DNA of 64,000 nt, taken from assembly GCA_963556145.1 (NCBI GenBank), contig OY744469.1, positions 2,824,767-2,888,766 of the forward strand, written 5' to 3'. Made by a program: the position numbers and the translations under genes. Shown in pieces: positions 46,980 through 57,800 of this stretch. Numbering within the stretch: the stretch's first letter is position 1; each line of letters begins with the position of its first letter. The notes below the pieces were generated by a model. It was not told the DNA's origin, did no database searches, and worked only from the letters and a program-made list of their open reading frames with translations. Source of the stretch: Hygrocybe punicea (Eukaryota > Basidiomycota > Agaricomycetes > Agaricales > Hygrophoraceae).

Positions 46980-49011
46980 TGATATATCAAGGATTTGGAC
47001 TCAGGGGGATGTCAACCCTCTACACCGGAACCACTGGAACCTGCAATGGAATCACCGGAACCTGCTATGAAGGCACTGAATCTGACACCGGAAAGGGCCA
47101 TCTGCAGACTGGAAAATGAAATAACATACCCACTGAGAGCAACACAAGGAGTCAACCATGATTATTGACAGTTAAACAACCTGCATGCACAACTGACACA
47201 ATGTGAGATATGCAAACCGCTTGATGTACGAAGACCAACGGAATCATCCACAGCAAAACAAAAGGAAAAAGTTAGCATGGAAACAACCATTGCATATGCA
47301 TTTTTGAGTGCAATGCAGCAGGACAGCAGTCTCACCAACAAGGACCCATGGGGTTTAAAGGAAGCCAGGGAAGCTGTGGATTGGGAGAACTGGAAGGTAG
47401 TGATGAAAGAGGAATTTGATAAGCTACAAGAAATGGGCATTTGGAAACTCGTAGACTTACTGGAGGGGCAGGAAGCCATCAGAAGCAAATGGGTTTTCCA
47501 CTGGATATGTGACAAGACAGGTGCAATCACTAGGCACAAGGCCCGATTAGTAGCCCAGGGGTTTTTGCAGAAGCCTGGAGTGGATTTCAGTGAAACCAGA
47601 ACATTTCCTCCTGTGATGTGGTTTGAGACATTACAGATGTTGCTCACATATTCTGCAGTCAAGGATTGGGATATTCAGCAGATGGATATCAAAGGTGCAT
47701 ACCTTAATGGATGGGTGAAGGAGGAGCTGTACATGAAACAGCCAGTGGAATTTGAGGACAGAACCAGACAGGTTTACCGCCTCATATGACCTATATATGG
47801 TCTCAGGCAAGCCGGAAACATATGGAACACAGATTTCAATAACATGATGAAGGAATTTCGTTATACAAGATTACGGACCATACTGTGTGTACTACTATTG
47901 GGAGGGTGAAGACCCCTCCATTGTACTCATATGGGTCAATGACCTCATGGCTTATGCAAACAACCAAGCAATGAATCAGCAGATAATCAACCAGCTGAAA
48001 GAAAAGTACATGGTAATGGTCATTGGAAAGCCAATGTTACTGCTCAGACTCCATATCAAACAAGACTGCCAACAGTGGAGAGTCACCTTGTCACAAAGTC
48101 ATTATATCCAGAAGATACTTGCAAAGGCCGGAATGAAGGATGCGAAACTGGTATCAACCCCGATGGATCAGAATGTGGTCCTATGAATAAATGAAACTGA
48201 AACCAATGAGAGTGAGTGGAAATGCACCTTGATTGAATATGTGACATGAGTCAGAGAGCTCTTGTATGCTGCACATGCAACAAGACCCAATATCATGTAC
48301 ATGATTGTGACCGTTCAACCATTGCACAATTCACATGGAACCTGAGTCCGGAACACTGGACAGCACTTGAAAGGATATTCCACTACCTAAAAGGAACAAT
48401 TGGACTATGAATTAACCTATGGTGGCAAGGACCAACGGATTACAACAGAAACCATTCATTATGTCAATGCCAATTGGGGATCCAACCTGCACCAGAAATC
48501 CATCAGTGGATATGTGTTCACAATCACAGGGGGAGCCATGGCTTGGAGCTCGAAGAAGCAGAGCACAATTGCGTTGTCAATGGCCAAAGTGGAATATGTT
48601 GCCGCTACTCATGCCACAAAACAGTTGATCTGGCATAGAAACTTATTGAAGGAATTGGACCTACGGTCAGACAAGACATTGATTCTATGATCCAATAATC
48701 AGGCTGCGATGTCTATATTGTACAACCCAAAATTCTACGCATGGATGAAACATATAGATATCAATCTACATTTCCTATGAGATCATGTTGTGTCTGGTAT
48801 CCTTAAAGTCACATATATTCCTTCCAAAGAAAATGCACATATTTATGAAAGGGTTACCTTGCCACTTCACACAAAGTTCACAACCAAACTTGGTCTATTG
48901 ACTGGAGAGGAACCGGAAAGAGCAGAGCACATAATGGAATACATGGACAATGTTTACTGTGACCCAGAACAAGTCGAAGAGTATTCAACTAAGGGGGAGT
49001 GTTGGACATAG
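46980..49011 (+). pseudogene. Copia reverse transcriptase-RNase H, right arm
   Basis: Same defects as the left arm: TGA at 47787-47789, 48184-48186, 48247-48249, 48688-48690 and 48778-48780, and the RT VDD changed to VND in IWVNDLMAYANN. In RNase H there are YVNANWG, SMAKVEYV and SNNQAA, each lacking an expected acidic residue. The final part LTGEEPERAEHIMEYMDNVY runs into the polypurine tract. Confidence 0.88.
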
Positions 49012-50011
49012 TGGCCGAATAGTCACGGAAAGGATCAGTAATCCATATCACGTGACCCTGGAACTTGAAACATGCCTGTCTGATGAATAATGCTGAAGCG
49101 CAGCAGTTATTCTACTTACAGCAGTTTTCATAAACATGCGGAAAAGTTGAAAAAAGATTTGAGGTGTAAAAATTTTGGACTTGGTGAAATTTCTCTTGTA
49201 TCTCATGGAATACTGCATGGATTGAGATGGTTATAGAGGGAAAGTTGTACTATTTCTTAAGGGCTTTCTACTCCTGTAATTACATTTGGACAATATTTAG
49301 TGTATGGTTAGTTGTAGATGAAATAACAGGGAAACCAGGATTTTTTGAGACCCAAAATGATATTGTCAAATTATGGTATCAAATGAGCTCCTAAGAAGAA
49401 GATTGTAGGGAGAAAATTGTTCATTTTTTCAAGGGCTAGAAGTACATATACCGTGTTTTTCTTGATTTTTGTGTTTTGAGCCAATATTTATAATTCTTGC
49501 AGTATTCTAATCCCAATGCAATCAAAAATAGTACTGATGTAATATTGGCTCAAAACACAAAAATCAAGAAAAACACGGTATATGTACTTCTAGCCCTTGA
49601 AAAAATGAACAATTTTCTCCCTACAATCTTCTTCATAGGAGCTCATTTGATACCATAATTTGACAATATCATTTTGGGTCTCAAAAAATCCTGGTTTCCC
49701 TGTTATTTCATCTACAACTAACCATACACTAAATATTGTCCAAATGTAATTACAGGAGTAGAAAGCCCTTAAGAAATAGTACAACTTTCCCTCTATAACC
49801 ATCTCAATCCATGCAGTATTCCATGAGATACAAGAGAAATTTCACCAAGTCCAAAATTTTTACACCTCAAATCTTTTTTCAACTTTTCCGCATGTTTATG
49901 AAAACCGCTGTAACACAAGAAAATTCTAGTAGATTTAGCAATTAGTATAAAAACCCTCTCAGAGAGAGGCAAATATAATTAATTCCACATAAAATATCTT
50001 AGTGGTCAACA
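49000..50011 (+). repeat. 3' LTR of the right copia copy, split by an insertion
   Basis: Begins TGTTGGACATAGTGG directly after aagggggag and ends TCAACA. Bases from about 49075 to 49913 are an insertion absent from the left LTR. The remainder matches the left LTR (39291-39451) apart from CpG-type differences and the extra TTGGACATAG. Confidence 0.78.
49116..49913. mobile_element. Foldback element with 373-bp inverted arms
   Basis: Arms 49116-49488 and 49541-49913 are reverse complements with only two or three mismatches, separated by a 52-bp loop. Ends read TTACAGC..GCTGTAA. Each arm holds the same short coding-like stretch (for example GKLYYFLRAFYSCNYIWT), interrupted by TAA in the left arm and open in the right. 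Inserted in the copia LTR. Confidence 0.9.
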
Positions 50012-51400
50012 ACCACTGCACCATATATCACCATAATTAGCATCACTGTCAGAGCATGAGAAACAATTGTCAAGATCAGTGTCAATTATGCTCAGTTGTT
50101 TGCATGGTTTTTTTCTAGACTGACACATGACAATGGTGGTTGGCAGAGGAAGTACACAAAAAATATTCTAAATCAGCATTTCCCTGAGTGATCAAAGATC
50201 CACATCATGCTTCCCAAAAATGGCTGTAAAATAATGGCTACCGGAAGTCATTATGAAGGCTAAGATAGGCCAAAGTTACTAGCATAAATCCTAGATGAAT
50301 GCTTCATTCCTAAGCAACAATGTAATCAAACCAGGGCATTGTTTTCTTGTAAACACCTTGAGGTGTAAACATCAATTTGTTGAATATTTCACCTAGCTAC
50401 TATATAAGGCAAGCGGCGCGTGGGGAGTTGAATGCTCGGCAACGCGAGCTGCAACGGCGTGGGACCCCGCGTTCGTTGTGTTTGCAAATTCGGCAACTTT
50501 CTCTGACCAGGAACCTGCTCGCGTTATACATTTAGGGGCCTGGCGGCCTCAGCGCTCAGCAGGCACAGTAAGTTAGCCTGGTCCCGATAATAGTCTTCTG
50601 GAAAAAGAGGACACAGCACTTCAAAACACTTTACGGCTCGGACACCAAACGGCAAGGATGTTGCGTCGCTGCATGGAGAGAACACGCTATTATGTAGTAT
50701 CCATCACGTCATGGTGACCGCAAGGTGCACCGATGTGTGCACCCGAAATTCTACCTTGTACCCGCTGCGCCCACCTCACGTCGAGACAGCGAGCCTGGTT
50801 TACGCAGTCCATTATGATTGCGCCACTCACGTAGCTGCCAGTGCTTTTGCGCCCTTTAGCAGTTCTTTTAGGTCTAATCGCCTTTAGCGCCCATCCCTTG
50901 GAGGATAGCTTGGATAGGCAGAAGTACGAGGCACACACATTCCATAGAATACTTTCTACTCGGTCGACAAGACACGCCCCATCCCAACCGCACGAGCAGC
51001 TGCTCATTGGTGCCTTCTTTGAGGCCGCCGACGACCAAAAAAAATTAGCGGAACAAATTGCAGTCCCAACAATGAGCCTAGTCCAAGATGTCTCCCACGA
51101 CTGGATGTAATCGCGAATCTTCTGATGGACTTAGCTGATTCAGAACAAGCGAGCTCGTGATTGCAAGTTGAAAGAAACGTGCGATAGGGGAGCCCATCGG
51201 GTTGGCAATGACTGCCTCGGTAGGCAGTTGTTATTATTATGGAAGCCCACGATTATATCACTGACAAAAAATGATACTCGTTACAGTCATCAGTGCATCG
51301 TCGCGCTACATTACAGAATCGTTTCAACAAGTCGTCGATGTCGGAGGCCACGCGTGAGGGGTATACACTACTGCATCACCGTGATTTGAATGCTACTGTG
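50012..51400. other. Border from repeats to genes, no supported gene
   Basis: The first 400 bases are AT-rich and repeat-like. From about 50400 GC content and CpG rise sharply (AGCGGCGCGTGG, AACGCGAGCTGC). An ORF at 50841-51110 has no recognisable family. This is the 3' side of the HAD-terpene cyclase gene. Confidence 0.4.
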
Positions 51401-53307
51401 TTACAATGGCAATTGCAGGGGAAGGCGTAGGGGGAAGAGTAAGATAACAGCACCTGACACGGCCAGCATTAGACACGATGCGAGAGCCAACACGAAGGAG
51501 GGTGTACTTGAAGCGAGTTTCGGCCCAACAACATCATCGTCGGGGTTGTCGTTGTGAGGCAAGTCACAACTTGCATGACTAGTTCGTGCGGCGACCGGTG
51601 TAGATTCCTTGATGGTGTCCTTCAGTGATCCTAAAGAAAGCTGTACGCCATGTGATATCGTGTCGTGTTGTCGTTGCGAGGACACAGCGTGTGACCGCAT
51701 ACCCTCGATGGCCTTGACGGCCATCACTGTCGTAAGACCACGATTTCCGATCTGGATCCCGGACGAGCCATACTTGTACACCCAGCAATTCTCCCATCCC
51801 CCGTCCTCGCACTGCAGGGGTAGAAGTTTCCGCAGATCAACTTCATCAAAGATACCCAAGGACAAGCATGTCAAGATGCGCATCGCGAGCGCCAAAGCAT
51901 CACCCTCCGCGCCTATGCGTTCCAGAACGCGCTGTTTCAGGAGAGGCCTCAGGCGATGGTGGAGCTCTACACTGTCCGAGAAGCTCAGGAGGCGGCTGAG
52001 GAAGTACAGAAAGCATTCCCCTGTGCTGTAATACCGCGTACCATCGAGGTATGCGCGATTCAAGAGGATATCGTGGACCCAATCGATGGTGAGGTAAAGT
52101 TCAGACCCGCGCCCATACATGTAGAACAACGTCAGGATGTTCACGCAGACCACCGGGTCAAAGCGAGGCCGCTGGTGATCGAAATATGTCTAAAGTGCAT
52201 TCTTCTCAATAAAGGCAGGCATTCTAACAAGACAAGACATACTTGGATGATCCCGTCAGTGTTGACGTATTCCAGCATTTCATCCATGACAGAGAGAACA
52301 ACCGTTTCATCTGCTTTCGTGACGGAAAGACCCAATGATGTTGTATCAAGATCGAAGGGAAACTCCTCCGTTGTCAACAACGGTTGTCCTGGGGAGGGAT
52401 GAGCTCGTGATTTAATGGCGTAAAAATGGATAAACACCGTACCTTGAAAAAAATTCCAATTTCGAGGGTATTCGACTATGTCCACGAGGCTCCTGCAGTG
52501 ATTTGATGGTCTCAATAGGCGTTGACCGGCGGAAGCAAAAGCCTAAACCCACCGATCATCGGTCAAATCCAACATAAGCAGCTGTGTAAAGTTTTCCCGC
52601 AGCACAACGCCAGTGGTAGTGACAGATTTATGAGCACCGGCATGCTGCCTGAGATAATCCCAGCCGCGGTTAACTGGATCGCCAACGAGGTTACGGAGAG
52701 AACGCGCAAGCGTTTTGGGGTTGTCAAATACGATGCCGTGGAATCCGAAGGAGCGGGCAGACAAAACATTCTCCAGTTTATCGTCCACGAAAACGGCCGT
52801 AAATGGATCAATGTTAGCCTTTGCAATAACCTGTCTGTAGAAGCCGAGATTGGGTTTGCGTTCTCCAGCAGCAGCTGATGTAAAAACCTCGTCGAAAATG
52901 GACCAATCTGCTGGTTTGGTGCGGAGGACGTTGTAATCGGGAAGGGAGATGTTGGACATGGCGAAGATACGAAGTTCATGTGACTTGCTTTTGAGGTCGC
53001 GAATGAGAGAAATCACCTCCTCATTACATTGCAGAGAGTCGCGAGCATCGTCGAAAGCTTTTCCAACCTCCTCTGGATCGATTGAAAATTGGGACCCGAC
53101 ACGATCGTAGCAAAGTTTCTGTGAAATGAGACCACGTTCATAGTCAAACCAAGTAGGGGTGGAGAGCATTTTGTGCATGGTCTTGGAAGAGATGGTGGTT
53201 TTAGTGTCTGACGACCATGAGAAGAGGACATCGCCGATGTCAAAGATGATGGTGGTGTATGGGGGCGAGGGTGACATTTGGGGGAAGATGGTGTATTGGT
53301 TCCGCAC
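51401..53307 (-). CDS. HAD-like / class II terpene cyclase fusion (drimane-type family) with C-terminal membrane anchor
   Basis: Starts at 53307 (MRNQYTIFPQMSPSPPY; the internal Met at 53277 is also possible). HAD domain: motif I TTIIFDIGDVLFSW, motif II FAMSNIS, motif III lysine in AAGERKPNLGFYRQ, motif IV VFVDDKLENV. After an intron comes PSNHCRSLVDIVEYPRNWN, then EEFPFDLDTTSLGLSVTK with the DxDTTS acid motif of class II cyclases. Next are RPRFDPVVCVNILTLFYMYG, TIDWVHDILLNRAYLDGTRY and LQCEDGGWENCWVYKYGSSG, IQIGNRGLTTVMAVKAIEGM. The tail ends in a hydrophobic helix (SFVLALASCLMLAVSGAVIL) and stops at 51401. Three introns all keep frame. Family knowledge: the fungal AstC-type enzymes cyclise farnesyl diphosphate by protonation to drimanyl phosphates, and HAD domains can remove phosphates. 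No P450 or other tailoring gene is visible nearby. Confidence 0.85.
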
Positions 53308-54891
53308 ATTTTAAGAACAAACGATATTGCGCGAACGCCAACATTTGTCTTGTTAGCAACATGAGGACAGCCCCTGAGAACTGATTGTTGTGACCAATAT
53401 TTGTGACAGAGGTTATGTAATTCCGATACCTGAGTATTCTTGGTTAGCTCCTAAAACATATATAAAAATCATTGCATCAAACCATCGCTTCGGTTTTGAC
53501 ATTATTGCCTAACAGTTACTTGTCAAGATAAGAATCAGCGGATGACCACCGGATTGACCGCCGAGCACGCATAAGGTTCGGCAATGTCATCGCTTAACAT
53601 TCATTCTGATCTGAAGCATATCAAGGGTCCACAAATGTACTTGAACTTCACCTGCCAAGTTTCAAGTTACCTGCCTCACTCCCAACTCTGAATGCTGGCA
53701 TGTCGGCTTTCTTCGGAGGCGCTCTCGCTATCCACCCACGCCGGGCAGAACCGGCTAAACAGGTGTATAAGCCGGGGGATCGAGAACGCCAGATAGTCGA
53801 TGTCAACTTTGTGGAACGCCCATGAGAATTCAATACATCGGAATAGCAGTCCGTTGATATCTACATTGTGTCCGGTGCAACGCAGCTCTACCATTCTAGC
53901 AGTCAAACGTCAGATTGGAACAAACGACACAACAACAGGCACCTCCGTTTCCGCACAATTCGCAGTGGCCGTAGCGAGTAAGCCATGTGAATCCAACAAG
54001 GCTGAGTAACCTCACTGAATCACAGACAACAGAGCCCGTAGATTAGCGAAAGGTCGAACCGAGCACGATTTCAAAATGTGTTGTCCAGCTGAGAGTCGGG
54101 GCGCGAGGTAACGGTATACTCTGCGAGACTACCTTTCGACACCAATATTGAATCTGAGCTTTCAGTTCCTATCAGGTGGTCTTTGGCGAAGCGAGTCGAT
54201 ATACGATTTGCTTTGAAAGCTATGACAGCCGACCTCCAATGCGATAGATCCAAAGAACTTGACCGCCGGCGTGATCGAAATGCCTCCGCCAAAGGGATGA
54301 CTTCAACGGAACACCACTTTACCGGAGACAAATTTTAACGGTTTGAAAAGACGCTGGAGTGGATATCTACTGCTCGAGATGACGACCCTCTCGTCTGCTA
54401 CGATATTGGAAAAATATCAGCCCCAAAGGGTCAAAACTGATATATACATTACGACCAATTATTAAAGCGATTGTTTATCCGCCATCTGTTCGGTGGTTCA
54501 GTTGAAGTCCCTTGCTAAGCTTGTGTCTCGGATCTGATCTGCTCCGGGATAGCCTCACCGTGACGCTTGGGCGGAACGCTGGTATCAGTAAGTGTACTAG
54601 GTCAAGACCCGAATATGTCAACTTGGACGTTTAAACATTCATACCGATGTCTGCCGTTTTGATCGGTTTGCAATCAAACAAATATGACGTTGTGTACTCC
54701 ATGTTTGGCTGCTCGCTGCGTTTTGACAATGGGATCCCCCGTGGCTAGCAAGCAATTCCGACGCCGAATAACTTGAAGGACACGCCGGTGACCAAAATTC
54801 ATGACAAACGATTACACTGTTTTTAGGGTTAGGATTACGCGATCACGTGGTGTTCTGTGTACAACCGTGACTCCTGCCAGTGTTACTTACT
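53308..54891. other. Intergenic region with weak coding fragments
   Basis: A minus ORF at 53676-53906 (VDINGLLFRCIEFSWAFHK) has some coding character but no family or continuation that I can identify. The rest holds only the shared upstream sequences of the terpene cyclase (-) and the spindle-pole gene (+), which are divergent. Confidence 0.4.
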
Positions 54892-57800
54892 ATGGCTCTC
54901 CTAGAGACCCCCTCACGAATATGGCGTCGGATAGAGGACGACGAGGGAAGGGACATCCCTTCCCTCCCTTCCCTCCCTGCCTTTGATGATTCTGCAGATG
55001 CCGAGGCTTCCAGTTCCAATGCTGAGGACTCTGCGCCCGTTCACTCTACGCCCGCCACTATGTCATCTCATACTGCCACGTTTACGATGCGTCCGACGTC
55101 TAGCACGGCGAGTACAGTCCGCTTCGCAAACTCGGTGGCTACCAAATCGGCCATGTCTATTCCACGGGGTATGTCTGCGGGGGAAAGTCTCTCTGACGAT
55201 TTTGATGTCAGCATAATTCCCTCGCTTCCAAATATGCAAGATGACGACAGTCGTCGCCCTTCGGAGGACATGGAATTCGAACCGAGCATAGAGAGCGTTC
55301 CTGAGGTGTATCTGCCACCTGAAGAGGACGGCCAACCAGATGACTATGGCGAACAAGATCTGTCCATGACGGAAGCTCTCCAGCCCATTAGTCCCAGTAG
55401 TTTTCCTTCACCACACGATGAGCCTGAATATGTCTTAACGCCTTGTAAAGACTACGACTACTCAGTTAGTCTACGCTCCGAGCCCAAGGTATAGTTCCGT
55501 GCCAATGTTCCACCAGGTAACTGCTTAGTCCGATTCTGTAGCCATCCCCGTTCAACAAGTTTCGGAATGTTGCGTTCCGCAAGCCTCTCGCGCGGACTCG
55601 CACACCTTCCTTGTCTCGCACGACACCCTCTCCAGAATCCTCGTCTGTAAATTCAACCCCTCAGAGCGGTAGATCCGTTGTACTCTCGCCTGTTTTCATG
55701 ATTCAAGGTCCCAATGACGACGATGTGATACAAGAGCTTGTTTCAAGCGATGAACCTGCGTTGGCATTCCACATAGGTCAAGAGCATAACGAGCATTCTC
55801 CGGAGGACGCAAACCCCCCAAGCCAATCTTTACCAAGACCATCCGATGAGACTAAACACAACACAGGCGGCGACATCGAGGGGCAGTCACACGATGATCG
55901 GGAACCTACTTTCTCTTCGGAGGAAGGGCCGACAGCATATCCTCAGGAGCTCCACACACCGGGGTCGCTGCTGAGCGCCTTCTCTTCCCCTGCTCCTTCC
56001 ACTGCATTTACACCAACACCTGCCTTTGCTTCTCGTCCGAAAGCACGTTTCAACATCCAGACACCATTCCAGCCGCAATCTGAGCCGCTTGACGACGAAC
56101 CTGTGACACCACACACCCGCCGCCGATCGTTCTTACTCTCGGTGATCAATTCCACAACGCGTCCTCGTATCAAGTTCCCCACCCCTCATCCCCGGCGCAG
56201 CGACTACAACGATCACACGACCGCAACGGAAGAGCAGTCAACACCTGGGACACACTTACATTCGGCATTCGCCGGAGTCACCCCCCGTCCCAGAACCAGA
56301 ACAAAGCTTTCGCATCTGTTGGCACAGGCTAATGTAGCTTTACCTGCGACGTCTGCGTCTCCCAAGGCTTCTGGGTCCGGATCAGAGGGAGTGGGTGCGT
56401 TTCCACAATGGTCGGCGTCTCTTAGTGACGGAGACCGGGCGTCCTTCATTTCTACGGCATCGTCACACGATCTGACCACTCACCATCGCGCAAATACATC
56501 TTTTGATCCTGTGATGGGTCTCGGTGCCCAAGGACACGGCGTTGGGCGTTTTAATGCTGGAAAGCTGAACGCATATTTGCACGGACTCAATAGACGTCTG
56601 CAAGAAGAAAACGAGGGCTTGGTGGAGAGGCTCAAGAAGGTTGACCAGGAAAAGGGTGCAACTATCGCCGGGAGGAGAATAAGTGCCAGCAGGCGAGTTA
56701 GCCTCGCTGGAACCGCCCTTGGGGATGTAGAGGAAGATGTGAATGGGGAGGGTTGGGTTGAGGAGAAAGCAGAGTTGGAGAAGATGGTGGAAGCCTTCAG
56801 AGAGGAGGTGCAAAGATGTATTGCTGAGCGGGAGGGCGTGGAGAGTGCTTTTGAGGAGGAAAAACGCGAAAGGGCACGTGATAAGGAACGATGGAGAGAG
56901 AGGATGGCTGAAGTTGAAAGAGGCGTGGAAGACATTATCAAGGGGCTGGAATGCAAAATCCGAGACGCGGAGAAACTCGCCAGGGCCACCGAGGAGGACA
57001 AACAGGAGCTCGTGAAGGGCTTGCAGAGGAAAATTGCCGAGGCTGAGAGGGATCGAGAGATTGCGATAGAGAGGGTGAATAAGACTGAACAGCTATTGGC
57101 AAGTGGGCAGGAATTAGGCGGGGAGTTGAAAGAGGCCAACGAGAGGGTTGGGAAGGTGATGGTCGACCTTCAAAATGCAAATGTGCAGATCAGAGAGCTT
57201 GAAGAGGAGGTGATGAGGTCTGACGGCAGAGTTGACGAACTGGAAACCGAGCTGAGAGCGGAGAAGAAGTATACAAGAAATCTCGAAGACGAACTGCAAG
57301 CGAAATCCGATGAGCTGGCTGCCGTACGCGATGATCTCCATGGTATAGTAGACGATCTGCAACACGCTGAGGAGGAAACACGGGTGACGAAGGCCTACGC
57401 AGAAGAGCTGGAGGAAGATGCGGGGGTCGCAGTTGAGAGGATAGAAAGTCTCGAGGAACAGCTGGCGAAAGCGAATTTGAGGATCAAAGATTTGGCTGCG
57501 TCAATGAAGCAAGCAAAGGAGAGGTCCGACGAACTAGACGTTGAAATCAGGAGGAACGCTGAGCTGACCAGGCAAATGGAGGAAGCTCTCGAGGCTGCAG
57601 AGGAAAAAATGTCTGCTGACGGGGAAGAAATTGCGGGACTCAAAGGAAAGCTCCTCACCCTACAACGCCAGAAGGAACAAGAATATCTCGAGTTGCAGAA
57701 CGATTTTGCTCGACACCGTGCACCCAGTCATCCTACCGAGGCCGAGGTCGAGGCTCTGGAAGATGAGTTGGAGCAAGCAAATAGAGAGATCGGCCGGCTG

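Larger units (their letters stand above)
46861..50011 (+). mobile_element. Ty1/copia copy, internally deleted and inverted relative to the left copy
   Basis: Starts abruptly in the protease region (NTFFTYKTLDEVTIQGLGKV), then jumps at about 46980 straight to the region before RT, deleting the whole integrase. RT, RNase H, polypurine tract and 3' LTR follow, the LTR being split by a foldback insertion. The RT-to-LTR part is almost identical to 39291-41472 reversed, while the protease part differs at several residues. Confidence 0.85.

Noticed and set aside
49590..49802. 70-aa ORF in the right arm of the foldback
   Set aside because: The same stretch is in the other arm with a stop codon. Treated as part of a repeat, not a gene.
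50841..51110. 89-aa ORF upstream of the repeat border
   Set aside because: Starts with a hydrophobic run resembling a signal peptide (LAVLLGLIAFSAHPLED), but there is no family, no partner exons and no other support.
53676..53906. 76-aa minus ORF near the terpene cyclase
   Set aside because: Some coding-like composition but no recognisable domain and no extension. Left within the intergenic entry.
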